A DNA stretch of 64,000 nt from Bacillota bacterium (GCA_023415575.1 JAEZKF010000044.1:30219-94218); one strand, 5' to 3'; positions 8,749-18,159 are shown, counted from the first letter of the stretch. The notes: generated by a model not told the origin, from the sequence alone. Translations and numbers: made by a program.

Positions 8749-9666
8749 ATGAATGTCATCTTTATGGGAACACCGGAGTTTGCCGTGCCCTGCCTTGAAA
8801 CACTGATTGCGGATGGACACACCGTCACCTCGGTCTTTACCCAGCCGGACAAGCCGGTCGGCCGCAAGCAGGTTCTCACTGCACCGCCTGTTAAACAGCT
8901 TGCTTTGGCCCATGGCATTACAGTGCATCAGCCGAACTCGCTCAAACGCGAGGAGGTCATCTCGCTTATACAGGCGCAGCAGCCCGATGTCATCGCAGTA
9001 ACCGCTTACGGAAAGATTCTGCCCAAGGCGGTGCTTGACATTCCTCGCTACGGCTGCATCAACGTCCACGCATCCCTTTTGCCCGCCTACCGCGGGGCAG
9101 CGCCCATCCAGTGGAGCGTCATCAACGGCGAAACCGTGACGGGCGTCACCACGATGTATATGGCCGAGGGCCTTGACACCGGCGATATGATAATCAAAAA
9201 GGAAACCCCTATCGCCCCTGACGAAACGGCGGGCGAACTGCACGACCGGCTTATGATAATCGGCGCGCAGGCACTCAGTGAAACCCTGAAGCTTGTCGAG
9301 CAGGGTAAAACGCCGCGCACTCCGCAGGACGATGCGCTCAGCTCCTACGCCCCGATGCTTGATAAAACCATTGCCCGCATCGATTTTTCAAACCCCGCGA
9401 CCAAAATTCACAATCTGATTCGCGGGCTGTCGCCGTGGCCGGTTGCCTACACGGTGCTTGACGGCAAGATGCTCAAGGTACACAAATCCCGCGTTGTGGG
9501 GGCGTCCGGAGAAGTCGGAACCCTTCTGAGCGATGACGCGCTTATCATCGGCTGCGGTCAGGGCGCCATTGAACTGCTCGAGGTGCAGTACGAGGGTGCG
9601 AAGCGCATGAGCGCAGAGCTCTTTCTGCGCGGCCGCCGCTTAAAAAAGGGCGCAAAGTTTGAATGA
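8749..9666 (+). CDS. fmt: Methionyl-tRNA formyltransferase
   Basis: A 305-residue enzyme that formylates Met-tRNA(fMet) using 10-formyl-tetrahydrofolate. It begins MNVIFMGTPEFAVP and contains the folate-site motif HASLLPAYRGAAPIQ, followed by the C-terminal tRNA-binding domain. Length is normal (about 310). It sits 38 bp after def and its stop overlaps the next gene, in the classic def-fmt-rsmB order. Confidence 0.96.
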   Translation: MNVIFMGTPEFAVPCLETLIADGHTVTSVFTQPDKPVGRKQVLTAPPVKQLALAHGITVHQPNSLKREEVISLIQAQQPDVIAVTAYGKILPKAVLDIPRYGCINVHASLLPAYRGAAPIQWSVINGETVTGVTTMYMAEGLDTGDMIIKKETPIAPDETAGELHDRLMIIGAQALSETLKLVEQGKTPRTPQDDALSSYAPMLDKTIARIDFSNPATKIHNLIRGLSPWPVAYTVLDGKMLKVHKSRVVGASGEVGTLLSDDALIIGCGQGAIELLEVQYEGAKRMSAELFLRGRRLKKGAKFE

Positions 9667-9673
9667 ACGGAGG

Positions 9674-11026
9674 ATGCGTTTGGCATCGGCAAGACAAACG
9701 GCGCTGACTGCGCTCCTGCGCGTGGAAACGGATAAGGCATATTCGGGGCTGGTGATGAAGGATTTGCTCGAGCAATCCTCCCTCCCGCCGCGCGATGCCG
9801 CATTTGCCACCGCACTCTTTTACGGTGTAATTGAACGAGCACTCACGCTCGATGAAATGATAAAGCAGCACAGCAAAACCCCGTTGAGCAAGCTGGATGC
9901 CGCGGTTAAGGTCATCCTGCGCATGGGGGTTTATCAGCTTGTGTATATGGACTCGGTGCCCGACAGCGCCGCAGTCAACGAAAGCGTGATGCTGTGCAAG
10001 AAGAATAAAAAAGCGAGCGCCGCAGGCTTTGTCAATGCAGTCCTGCGCGCTGTCATCCGCACGGGAAAAACACTGAACCTTTCCGGCGACCTGGAGGACC
10101 CAGCCCGAATGAGCGTGGAGTTTTCCTGCCCCGTGCCGCTTGTTAATATGCTGGTCGGCCGCTTTGGCCCCGCCAGAACCCGCAGCATCCTTGAAAAATC
10201 AGTGGGCCCCGCCCCTATGTATGCGCGGGTAAATACCATTAAAACAACCACCGAAGCCCTTGTAACCCGCCTTGAGCAGGAAGGGGTTACCGCAAAGGTG
10301 CACGAAGTCATACCCGACAGTCTTTCGTTATATCATACGGGCGACATCTCCCGCTTGGGGTCGTTTTCTGAGGGACTATTTCACATACAGGATGCCTCGT
10401 CACAGCTATGCGCCGCGGCGGTCGATGCCAAACCCGGCATGATGGTGCTTGATTTGTGCGCAGCACCCGGCGGCAAGTCCTTTACCATGGCCCAAACCAT
10501 GCAAAACACGGGTAGGCTGTTGTCCTTTGATTTGTATGACTTTAAGGCCGACCTCATAAAAAAAGGCGCCGAACGGCTCGGCATCACGGTTCTCACAGCG
10601 CAAGTCGGCGATGCGGCCCAATATAACCCGAGCCTTCCGATGGCAGACCGGGTGCTTTGCGACGCGCCCTGCTCGGGCTTTGGCGTCATCCGGCGCAAGC
10701 CGGAGATCAAGTACAAGCCGCTTGACAGCTTCTCTGAACTTGAGCAGACCCAAAAGGCCCTGCTGCAAAACGCGGCCCGCTATGTCAAACCGGGCGGCAA
10801 GCTTGTCTACTCCACCTGCACGCTGCGCCGCGAAGAAAACGAAGCGATGGCAGAATCGTTTTTACAAAGCAACCCCGACTTTTCACCATCCCCGCTGACG
10901 GGAGTACTGACAAGGTGCCACAGCGAGGCCAACCACATGGCAACCATCCTGCCCGATGATTTTGACTCGGATGGTTTTTTTATTGCCGCATTCGTTAGAA
11001 CGGGAGAAGCCCATCATGACCGGTAA
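9674..11026 (+). CDS. rsmB: 16S rRNA m5C967 methyltransferase
   Basis: About 450 residues: an N-terminal NusB-like RNA-binding domain (to about residue 140), then a SAM methyltransferase with DLCAAPGGKSFTMAQ, DAPCSGFG (first Cys) and STCTLRREEN (second, nucleophilic Cys). It modifies 16S rRNA at C967. The start is uncertain: ATG 9674 directly abuts CGGAGG, TTG 9680 has better spacing, and TTG 9659 would overlap fmt. The 3' end overlaps the rlmN start by 11 bases, indicating coupled translation. Confidence 0.93.
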   Translation: MRLASARQTALTALLRVETDKAYSGLVMKDLLEQSSLPPRDAAFATALFYGVIERALTLDEMIKQHSKTPLSKLDAAVKVILRMGVYQLVYMDSVPDSAAVNESVMLCKKNKKASAAGFVNAVLRAVIRTGKTLNLSGDLEDPARMSVEFSCPVPLVNMLVGRFGPARTRSILEKSVGPAPMYARVNTIKTTTEALVTRLEQEGVTAKVHEVIPDSLSLYHTGDISRLGSFSEGLFHIQDASSQLCAAAVDAKPGMMVLDLCAAPGGKSFTMAQTMQNTGRLLSFDLYDFKADLIKKGAERLGITVLTAQVGDAAQYNPSLPMADRVLCDAPCSGFGVIRRKPEIKYKPLDSFSELEQTQKALLQNAARYVKPGGKLVYSTCTLRREENEAMAESFLQSNPDFSPSPLTGVLTRCHSEANHMATILPDDFDSDGFFIAAFVRTGEAHHDR

Positions 11027-12062
11027 AACCGATATCAAGTCACTTTCCATAGAGGAGCTGCGCAAACATCTTTCCGACCTCGGAGAGCCCGCATTTCGGG
11101 CAGGACAGGTTTTCTCGTGGCTGCACCAAAAGCGGGCGCAGTCGTTTGACGAGATGACCAACCTCTCCAAGGCCCTGCGTGAAAAGCTAAACGAGCAGTT
11201 CTACATCCCGCATATCGCCATCAAGCAAAAGCTCGTTTCCGAGCTGGACGGCACGGTTAAGTACCTGTACGAGCTCGAGGATGGGGAGACGGTGGAAGCG
11301 GTGTTTATGCGCTACCACCACGGCAACAGCCTGTGCATCTCCACCCAAGTGGGCTGCCGCATGGGGTGTACCTTTTGCGCATCCACTCTGGGCGGATGTG
11401 TGCGAAACCTCACCCCCGCCGAGATGCTTTCCGAGATACAAATGGCAGAGCATGACACGCAGGAGAAGGTTTCAAGCCTTGTACTCATGGGCATCGGAGA
11501 GCCGTTGGACAACTACGATAACGTTGTGCGCTTTTTGCAGCTTCTGTCGGACGCAAACGGCATGAACATGAGCCTAAGGCATGTTTCCCTTTCCACCTGC
11601 GGCCTGGTGCCCCGCATTTACGACCTCGCGGAATTACGGCTGGGGCTTACACTTTCGGTATCCCTGCACGCCCCAAACGATGAGATTCGCAGCCGCACGA
11701 TGCCGGTAAACCGCCGGTATCCCATCGACGAGCTGCTTACCGCCTGCCGCCACTATGCAGAAAAAACCTCCCGCCGCATCTCCTTTGAGTACGCCCTGAT
11801 TGACGGGGTAAACGACGGCGAGCTAAACGCCCGCGAGCTTGCAGGCCGCTTAAAGGGTATGCTGTGCCATGTCAACCTCATCCCCGTAAATCCTGTGACT
11901 GAGCGCGGCTACAAGGCGAGCACCCGAAACGCAATCGAGCGGTTTACCGCCGTGCTGGAACGCGCGGGCATCCCTGTTACGGTACGCAGAAGGCTGGGTG
12001 CCGACATCAATGCCGCCTGTGGCCAGCTGCGCAGAGAAAGCCAAAGGGCGTCCGAGTCTTAG
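11016..12062 (+). CDS. rlmN: 23S rRNA/tRNA A2503 methyltransferase, radical SAM
   Basis: A 348-residue radical-SAM enzyme that makes 2-methyladenosine at A2503 of 23S rRNA and A37 of some tRNAs. The iron-sulfur motif is CRMGCTFC, preceded by the STQVGC Cys region; the methyl-carrying Cys lies in the C-terminal RRLGADINAACGQL motif. The start is ATG 11016 (MTGKTDIKSLSIEELR), inside the end of rsmB and preceded by CGGGAGAAG. In Firmicutes prpC usually follows directly; here a 440-bp gap intervenes. Confidence 0.96.
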   Translation: MTGKTDIKSLSIEELRKHLSDLGEPAFRAGQVFSWLHQKRAQSFDEMTNLSKALREKLNEQFYIPHIAIKQKLVSELDGTVKYLYELEDGETVEAVFMRYHHGNSLCISTQVGCRMGCTFCASTLGGCVRNLTPAEMLSEIQMAEHDTQEKVSSLVLMGIGEPLDNYDNVVRFLQLLSDANGMNMSLRHVSLSTCGLVPRIYDLAELRLGLTLSVSLHAPNDEIRSRTMPVNRRYPIDELLTACRHYAEKTSRRISFEYALIDGVNDGELNARELAGRLKGMLCHVNLIPVNPVTERGYKASTRNAIERFTAVLERAGIPVTVRRRLGADINAACGQLRRESQRASES

Positions 12063-12182
12063 CTTATAAAACCTTGGTGAGCTAGTAATGGATGTAACTT
12101 TTGTAAAAGCCTGCGATATAAAATGTGCAATTCATGCCAATATTAATTTTTAATTCTTACAATTATATGTTATAATAAATCC

Positions 12183-12340
12183 GCGATTGTTTGCCTATGC
12201 CTGCAAAACAGCACGGTTTGTAACAACGTTATTGTAGAATTAGGTTAAGATACACGCCTCCCCCGGCGGTTTAGCCGCTTGCCCCTTAGCGACCTTTTGA
12301 CGGGTATGTACGCCCGTGCCCAAGTGAACTTTGCTTTTTT
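12183..12340 (+). ncRNA. Candidate structured RNA between rlmN and prpC (possibly 6S-like)
   Basis: The 12063-12502 gap has no plausible gene. TATAAT at 12171-12176 is followed about 165 bases later by a T-run at 12335-12340. Between them GCAAA-GCACGG (12203-12216) can pair with CCGTGC (12314-12319) and TTTGC (12330-12334), closing a long irregular hairpin that contains a GGCGG-TTTAG-CCGC-type stem and an ACGGG/CCCGT stem. This size and open-bubble layout are reminiscent of 6S RNA, but the match is by eye and from memory. The -35 is poor. The rest of the gap, 12341-12484, shows only AT-rich leader sequence. Confidence 0.35.
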
Positions 12341-12502
12341 GACGATATAATTGTGTATTTAAATTCCCTACTAGTCGTATATTTTGTTCTTTAACTAAAA
12401 ACCGATTCCGCAAAGGCGCGGCGCTGTAATGATATACCTGCCGTAAGGTGCAGATAGAAGTACTCATGCGGCTGTGCAAGTATCGAGAGAAGGTGCAAGG
12501 TC

Positions 12503-13234
12503 TTGCCAAAGATTGTTGGAAAAACAGACATCGGTATGATTAGAAAGCAAAATCAGGACTGCTACCAGTACGGCTTTTTGCCCGACGGCGCAGTCTGGGC
12601 GGTCGTGTGCGACGGCATGGGCGGCGAGAACGGCGGCGAGGTGGCAAGCTCCCTTGCGGTGGACAGCATCGGAGGCAGCATCACGCGCACCTATCGCGGC
12701 GAGATGTCTGCAAACTCCATTCGCACCATGCTGCTTTCTGCCATCAGCGCGGCGAATATCCGCGTTTACGATAAGGCCAAAAGTGATTTAACGCTCAGCA
12801 AGATGGGCACAACGGTAGTAGCTGCAGTGGTAAAGGGCTCGGTAGCCCACATCGCCTATGCGGGCGACAGCCGCGTGTACCTGATTTCCGAGGATAAGGT
12901 AGAGCAGCTCACCCGCGACCACACCATGGTGCAGGCGCTGGTGGAGCGCGGAGAGATTACCTCTGACCAGGCCAAGAACCATCCGCAGAAGCATGTCATC
13001 ACCCGTGCGCTCGGGGTAGAGCAGGGGATTGATATCGACTATTTTGAGGCAAAAACCGAGCAAGGCGACGTTTTGATGATCTGCACGGACGGGCTCACAA
13101 ACTATGTAGAGGCCGGCGAGATTGCACAGCTTGTGCGCGAACATGGGCCGGATGCCTGCCTTGACAAACTGATAGATGCAGCTAACAACAGAGGCGGAAC
13201 CGACAACATCACGATTGTAGCAATCTTTGGATAG
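12503..13234 (+). CDS. prpC: PP2C-type protein phosphatase PrpC/Stp
   Basis: A 243-residue PPM/PP2C phosphatase that reverses PrkC-dependent Ser/Thr phosphorylation. Metal-binding motifs are visible: DGMGGENGGEVAS near residue 36, GDSRVYL near residue 115, DGLTNYV near residue 191 and GGTDNIT near the end. The start is TTG, nine bases after GAGAAGG; the N-terminus KTDIGMIRKQNQD is typical. It lies 50 bp before the kinase gene, the standard phosphatase-kinase pair. Confidence 0.95.
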   Translation: MPKIVGKTDIGMIRKQNQDCYQYGFLPDGAVWAVVCDGMGGENGGEVASSLAVDSIGGSITRTYRGEMSANSIRTMLLSAISAANIRVYDKAKSDLTLSKMGTTVVAAVVKGSVAHIAYAGDSRVYLISEDKVEQLTRDHTMVQALVERGEITSDQAKNHPQKHVITRALGVEQGIDIDYFEAKTEQGDVLMICTDGLTNYVEAGEIAQLVREHGPDACLDKLIDAANNRGGTDNITIVAIFG

Positions 13235-13284
13235 TACGATGCACTTTGGTATGTGAGCGAGGATGATCGGGAGTGAATGGATAG

Positions 13285-15294
13285 ATGGACAGATATATAG
13301 GCAAACGCCTGGACGGTAGATATGAGATATTAGAGCTGATAGGCGTCGGCGGCATGGCCAACGTCTACCGTGCGGTGGACGTTTTAGAGCACAAGGAATA
13401 CGCGGTAAAGATCCTGCGCGACGAATTTTTGGAGAACGAGGAGTTCGTCCGGCGTTTCAAAAACGAATCCAAGGCGATTGCGGTGCTCTCTCATCCCAAT
13501 ATCGTTAAGGTCTACGATGTCAGCTTTACCGAGCGCGTGCAGTTTATCGTCATGGAACTGGTAGACGGCATCACGCTTAAAGAATACATCGAGCAGCAGC
13601 ATATCTTAACATGGAAAGAATGCGTGCATTTCACCATACAGGTGCTGCGCGCGCTTTCGCATGCCCACGACAGGGGTATTGTGCATCGTGATATCAAACC
13701 CCAGAATATCATGCTCCTGCCCGACGGCACCATAAAGGTGATGGATTTCGGCATTGCGCGGTTTGCCCGCAGCGAAACCCGCACGATGACCGACAAGGCG
13801 CTTGGCTCGGTGCACTACATCAGCCCCGAGCAGGCGCGCGGCGATGTGACCGACGCCAAAACCGATATCTACTCGGTGGGCGTTATGATGTTCGAGATGC
13901 TGACAGGCCAGCTGCCGTTTGTAGCGGACAGCCCTGTTTCGGTTGCCATCAAGCAGATTTCCGCCCAGGCTAAGCGCCCTAGAGAGCTCAACACCGATAT
14001 CCCAGAGGGGCTTGAGGAGATTGTGGTGCGCGCCATGCAGAAGGATGCAAGCAAGCGCTACCGGTCTGCAGCCGAGATGCTCAGGGACATCGATGAGTTT
14101 AAAAAGAACCCGAGCATCCAGTTCCAGTATAAATACTTCACCAACGAAAGCCCTACCATCTACTACGACACCCAAAAGGTCAACAAGGCAACGGGCAGAA
14201 CCGGCGAGCTTGCAGACCGCGGGCGGGCACCCTCGCCATCGCGCCAAAAGAAAGCGGTAAGGGAGGCCGTTGCCCAAGAGGAGATTGAGTACAAGTCTCC
14301 CGTTATGCCCATCATGACGGGTGTTGCGTTTGCATTTGTCATCACCGCATTGGTGTTTATTGTGTATATCTTCATCCTCAACAACCCCTTTGCCAAGGTG
14401 CCTGACGTTGAGATGCCCAAGTTTGTAGGGCTAAGCTATGAGGATATCATATCCAATGAGGAATACCAGCAGTACGGCTTCCAATATGTCGTAACCGAGG
14501 ACTACAACAACGACTACGCCCCGGGCCTTGTTTATGAGCAGACGCCTACGGCGGGACGCATGGTTAAGGCAAAGACCACCGTCAACCTCAAAATCAGCAA
14601 GGGTATCAAGGTGGTAAGGCTGCCCGACCTGTATAATCAGGACTCCCTGACCGCAATTGCAATCCTCAATGACCTTCAGGTGCCCTATGAGGTACAGGAG
14701 GTTTATAGCGAAACCTATGCCGAGGGCCGTGTTGTAAAGACCGACCCACCCAAGGAGTCAGAGATTACCACCGATACCCGCGTCATCCTCTATGTCAGCA
14801 AGGGTTCTGAAACAGGAACCGTTACCGTGCCCGACGGCATGGTGGGTATGAACATCGAGGACGCAAAGCGCGTGCTTGAGACCTACGGCTTAAAGGTAGG
14901 CGATGTTTCGCCCGTAGAGTCTAGCCTTGCGGCGGGCACTGTTCTTGCACATGACCCCGAGGCAGGTGTGGATGTGGACAAGAACAGCGTTGTGAACTTC
15001 ACCGTAAGCGCAGGCGCGGGTGTTGCGATTGAGCGCTACAACATCACCGTCAACCTCCCCAACACCAAGAAGATGGTGACGATGAAGGCCTATGTCAACG
15101 ACAGCACCACGCCCAAGCACTCCGAAACCCTCAAGCCCTCCGAGGTGGGCGTATGGAAGCCTTCGTTTGAGGGTCAGGGCGTCATTATGATTAAGATTAC
15201 GCTTGACGACAAGCTGTATCAGGAGATTCAGCTCGACTTCAGTCGCGGTACCTACCGTGTCGTGACCGACAACTCGTCTCAGTTTGATGATTAG
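13285..15294 (+). CDS. prkC: Ser/Thr protein kinase with PASTA domains (PrkC/Stk)
   Basis: A 669-residue membrane receptor kinase. The kinase domain spans about residues 10-270 with glycine loop IGVGGMANVYRA, the VAIK-type Lys in YAVKIL, catalytic HRDIKPQN and MDFGIAR, all intact. One membrane helix lies near residues 340-366. Extracellular PASTA repeats follow, beginning at about 375, 445 and 510, each with the P-x-x-G/L and Y/V-S-K-G pattern; these bind peptidoglycan fragments in the family. A roughly 75-residue C-terminal beta-rich tail comes after the last PASTA. PrkC senses muropeptides and controls growth and germination in Bacillus. Confidence 0.96.
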   Translation: MDRYIGKRLDGRYEILELIGVGGMANVYRAVDVLEHKEYAVKILRDEFLENEEFVRRFKNESKAIAVLSHPNIVKVYDVSFTERVQFIVMELVDGITLKEYIEQQHILTWKECVHFTIQVLRALSHAHDRGIVHRDIKPQNIMLLPDGTIKVMDFGIARFARSETRTMTDKALGSVHYISPEQARGDVTDAKTDIYSVGVMMFEMLTGQLPFVADSPVSVAIKQISAQAKRPRELNTDIPEGLEEIVVRAMQKDASKRYRSAAEMLRDIDEFKKNPSIQFQYKYFTNESPTIYYDTQKVNKATGRTGELADRGRAPSPSRQKKAVREAVAQEEIEYKSPVMPIMTGVAFAFVITALVFIVYIFILNNPFAKVPDVEMPKFVGLSYEDIISNEEYQQYGFQYVVTEDYNNDYAPGLVYEQTPTAGRMVKAKTTVNLKISKGIKVVRLPDLYNQDSLTAIAILNDLQVPYEVQEVYSETYAEGRVVKTDPPKESEITTDTRVILYVSKGSETGTVTVPDGMVGMNIEDAKRVLETYGLKVGDVSPVESSLAAGTVLAHDPEAGVDVDKNSVVNFTVSAGAGVAIERYNITVNLPNTKKMVTMKAYVNDSTTPKHSETLKPSEVGVWKPSFEGQGVIMIKITLDDKLYQEIQLDFSRGTYRVVTDNSSQFDD

Positions 15295-15297
15295 CCT

Positions 15298-16206
15298 ATG
15301 AGTAGCAATAACGAAAAGGGACTTATCTTAAAAGGAATCGGCGGCTTTTACTATGTAGAGTGCGCCGGAAGGGTATATGAGTGTAAGGCGCGCGGCGTAT
15401 TCCGCAAGGACGACATCCGTCCGGTTGCGGGGGATGCCGTGCGCATCACCATAACCGGTCAAACCGGTGTGATAGACGAAATCCTCCCGCGCACAAACGA
15501 AATGATTCGCCCGCCGGTAGCAAACATCGATACCATGTTCTTTGTGGTATCCACCACCGAGCCCGCCCCTAACATGACAGTGCTCGATAAGCTGCTCGCC
15601 GTCGCCCAGTACAAGGGTATCGACCAGGCGATTGTCATCACGAAGGTTGACATAAAACAGTTATCCGAGCTGTATGAGATTTACGTCAAGGCGGGCTTTG
15701 ATGTTTACGTTGTGGATTACAGCGACCCAGCCACCATACAGCCCATCCGCGAGCGGTGCGCAAAGGGGCTCAATGTCTTCTGCGGCAACTCCGGTGTGGG
15801 CAAGTCTACCCTCATCAACGCAATTTCCCCCGGACTTGACCTCAAAACGGGGGACATCAGCCAAAAGCTCGGGCGCGGCCGCCATACCACCCGCAGCGTA
15901 GAGCTTTTTAAGATGGATGGCGGCGGGTATATCGCCGACTCCCCGGGGTTTTCGTCACTGGAGACAAGCCGTCTTGATGTCATCTATAAGGAAGAATTGC
16001 AGCATTGCTTCCGCGAGTTTGCCCCCTTTATCGAGAACTGCAGATACAAGGACTGCTCGCACCTAACCGAGCCCGGTTGTGCAGTATTGCAGGCGGTGCA
16101 GGAGGGGATCATCCCGCCTAGCCGTCACGACAGCTATGCAAAGATGTATGAGGAGGCAAGGAACATAAAAGAATGGGAGCAGGAGAAAAAACGCCGCACG
16201 ACATAA
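15298..16206 (+). CDS. rsgA: Ribosome small-subunit GTPase RsgA
   Basis: A 302-residue circularly permuted GTPase that checks late 30S assembly. Order of parts: N-terminal OB fold, the G4 motif TKVD, then the P-loop GNSGVGKST near residue 165, then the G3 motif DSPGF, and a C-terminal zinc knuckle NCRYKDCSHLTEPGC. That permuted order is diagnostic. It starts four bases after the prkC stop, as usual in this operon. rpe, which often follows rsgA in Firmicutes, is missing and thiN overlaps directly. Confidence 0.96.
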   Translation: MSSNNEKGLILKGIGGFYYVECAGRVYECKARGVFRKDDIRPVAGDAVRITITGQTGVIDEILPRTNEMIRPPVANIDTMFFVVSTTEPAPNMTVLDKLLAVAQYKGIDQAIVITKVDIKQLSELYEIYVKAGFDVYVVDYSDPATIQPIRERCAKGLNVFCGNSGVGKSTLINAISPGLDLKTGDISQKLGRGRHTTRSVELFKMDGGGYIADSPGFSSLETSRLDVIYKEELQHCFREFAPFIENCRYKDCSHLTEPGCAVLQAVQEGIIPPSRHDSYAKMYEEARNIKEWEQEKKRRTT

Positions 16207-16829
16207 AGCGTGCTGTCATCATCGCGGCAGGAGAGTATGAGCCGGGCTTTGACGCGGCATCGATTATCGGCAAGGATGCGTTTATCATCTGCGCTGATGG
16301 CGGATATGATACAGCAAAATCGCTCGGTATCACACCCGACCTTTTTGTCGGGGATATGGACAGCGTACAGAACCTGCCGGACGGGTGCGAGAAGATTCTT
16401 TCCCCGGTCGAAAAGGACGACACCGATACTATGCTTGCCGCTAAGCTTGCCCTTGCGCGCGGCTGCAGGGATATCACTATAATCGGTGGGTTGGGCGGCA
16501 GGCTTGACCATACCATTGCTAACATTCAGACCTTGCTCTACTGCACGCTGCACGGGGCGCGTGCCCGGCTTGCGGGTGCAAGCGACAGCGCCTTTGTCAT
16601 AAAGGACGAGCGGGTTTCGGTTCCCGCAAAAAAGGGATATATCTCGGTGTTTGCGCTCACAGAAAAATGCGAGGGCGTAACCCTCAAGGGACTTCGGTAT
16701 CCGCTTTGTGATGCCCTGGTAACAAACAGCTTCCCCATCGGCGTCAGCAACGAGTTTTGTGAACCGGTAGCCGAGATATCGGTGCGCTCCGGCTGCCTGC
16801 TGGTGGTGTTCTCGGATAAACGGCGCTAG
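16173..16829 (+). CDS. thiN: Thiamine pyrophosphokinase
   Basis: A 218-residue enzyme that converts thiamine to thiamine diphosphate. Signature segments are ICADGGYDTAKSLGITPDLFVGDMDSV and the D-T-D region KDDTDTMLAAK, then GGLGGRLDHT. The ATG start lies 34 bases inside rsgA, with AGGAGGCAAGG upstream; a later in-frame start would remove part of the first strand. It is last in the superoperon. No obvious terminator follows before the next gene 80 bp away. Confidence 0.93.
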   Translation: MGAGEKTPHDIKRAVIIAAGEYEPGFDAASIIGKDAFIICADGGYDTAKSLGITPDLFVGDMDSVQNLPDGCEKILSPVEKDDTDTMLAAKLALARGCRDITIIGGLGGRLDHTIANIQTLLYCTLHGARARLAGASDSAFVIKDERVSVPAKKGYISVFALTEKCEGVTLKGLRYPLCDALVTNSFPIGVSNEFCEPVAEISVRSGCLLVVFSDKRR

Positions 16830-16909
16830 ACTTATTTGGCAACCCCTTGGTACAATTAGAGGATGAGTGCGCACTATCTGCGCCCGTGTGACTGAAAGGA
16901 GCGGCAAAG

Positions 16910-17644
16910 ATGACGTTACCCTTTACAACAAGGCAGTATGCGCTTTTATATGCCTGCTTTGCAAAGGAGATCCTCACCTCGGGCTATACCAACTCATTTG
17001 ACATACTAAAAAGCGCTACCCGCCGCTACGGTTATGAGCGCGGCCAGCGCATGGCCGAGCGGGCCAGAGCGGCAGGGGACGGCGACGACTTCGCCACATT
17101 CCTCGCTTACATCGACTGGAAACCCGGCTATGACTGGCAGTTTTCCGGCGATATGCTGCCCCAGTTTCCCGTTTACAGCGTAGAGGTAACCGAATGCGGC
17201 ATCTGCAGCGTGTGGAAGGAGTTTGGGCTGGAGCAGTACTGTGCTACATACTGCGATATCTTTGAGACTGCAATCGTACAGGGCTTTAACCCTGACCTTG
17301 ATTTGAAGCTGCCCCGTGCCATCGGCAAGGGCAACTCGTGCTGCGTCTTTGTGTACAACGGCATGTCCTTTAGCAGGCAGAACCTAAAAAGACTCTCCGA
17401 TTTGCAGGAGAAGGTCAAAAACGCCGGCGTGCGCACATGGGAGCAGCATACGGCCCATATGTACTACAGCATGTCGCAGGAGCTCGCCCGCATCCTCGGG
17501 CAGGAGGAAGCCAGCACGCTCGTGAAAAAGGTACTGGTGCGGTTTGGTGAACTGTGCTCCGCGCAGGACGTCAAGCAGCTATTATCCCATACGCGCAACG
17601 TACCCTATCCGCGGCAAATTCAGCGTCTGGATTCGCGCGGCTAG
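16910..17644 (+). CDS. L-2-amino-thiazoline-4-carboxylic acid hydrolase-like protein
   Basis: A 244-residue soluble protein. The pattern ECGICSVWKEFGLEQYC followed by YCDIFETAIVQGFNPDL and GNSCCVFVY resembles the ATC-hydrolase-like family (PF14196), which has conserved cysteines in this spacing. The only characterised member opens a thiazoline ring on a route to L-cysteine; most relatives in clostridia are unstudied. The start is ATG after AAAGGAG. It stands alone, and nothing nearby points to cysteine metabolism. The family assignment is by pattern recognition; function is open. Confidence 0.6.
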   Translation: MTLPFTTRQYALLYACFAKEILTSGYTNSFDILKSATRRYGYERGQRMAERARAAGDGDDFATFLAYIDWKPGYDWQFSGDMLPQFPVYSVEVTECGICSVWKEFGLEQYCATYCDIFETAIVQGFNPDLDLKLPRAIGKGNSCCVFVYNGMSFSRQNLKRLSDLQEKVKNAGVRTWEQHTAHMYYSMSQELARILGQEEASTLVKKVLVRFGELCSAQDVKQLLSHTRNVPYPRQIQRLDSRG

Positions 17645-17662
17645 GAAGGAACCGGAGAAAAG

Positions 17663-17878
17663 CTAAACAACAATCTCGCTGCCCTCGCCCTCACAGAATT
17701 CCTTTTGCGCGGCGATTGCCGCAAGCTGCACGCTGAGCGCATCAAAGAAGTTTGATAAGCTTTCTATCTCATCAACGGCTAGCCCTCGCGAAAGGGCGAT
17801 GGCAAAGGCCGTTGTGAGTGTGACAAACTCCTCGGGCGGCAGGCAGCAGCGCTTTTTCTTGCTTGTCTTGTCGCTCAA
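17663..17878 (-). CDS. Small conserved hypothetical protein, 71 residues
   Basis: The start is TTG with GGGAGG nine bases upstream, which argues for a real gene. The protein has a basic, Cys-containing N-terminus (SKKKRCCLPPEE), then an amphipathic helical region with LAVDEIESLSNFFDALSVQLAAIAA. It resembles small DUF proteins of unknown role common in gut clostridia, which share the L-x-x-E-I-x-x-L-x-x-F-F core. It is convergent with the preceding gene, whose stop lies 19 bp away. Confidence 0.65.
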   Translation of the reverse strand: MSDKTSKKKRCCLPPEEFVTLTTAFAIALSRGLAVDEIESLSNFFDALSVQLAAIAAQKEFCEGEGSEIVV

Positions 17879-17987
17879 CCCAAACCGCCTCCCGCCGTAA
17901 AAAATGCAGGTCTTTACAGACTATTGTATGCCCTGCCGTTTCATCTTGACAGCGAGCCTGCTAAAAACCAAAGAATCAAATCCTTTT

Positions 17988-18010
17988 GCCCTGCTTTGCA
18001 GGGCTTTTTT
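17988..18010 (+). terminator. Intrinsic terminator before lacI-type gene
   Basis: GCCCTGC and GCAGGGC form a 7-bp stem around TTT, followed by six T. It would stop plus-strand read-through into the regulator. Confidence 0.8.
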
Positions 18011-18077
18011 GCATCTTTTCCAGCGAAATGGACAAAACAAGGCTTAGAAAATTGGAGAGCAAACTTCTATTTTTTGT

Positions 18078-18106
18078 TTGCACAGACCTTGAAGATAGAC
18101 TATAAT
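18078..18106 (+). promoter_or_regulatory. Promoter of the LacI-family regulator
   Basis: TTGCAC, 17 bp, TATAAT, 54 bp before the start codon. Confidence 0.7.
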
Positions 18107-18159
18107 AAAAAGGAAATAAACGCGCGTTCACAACAGCGTTTACGTTATGGGGGAGCGCT

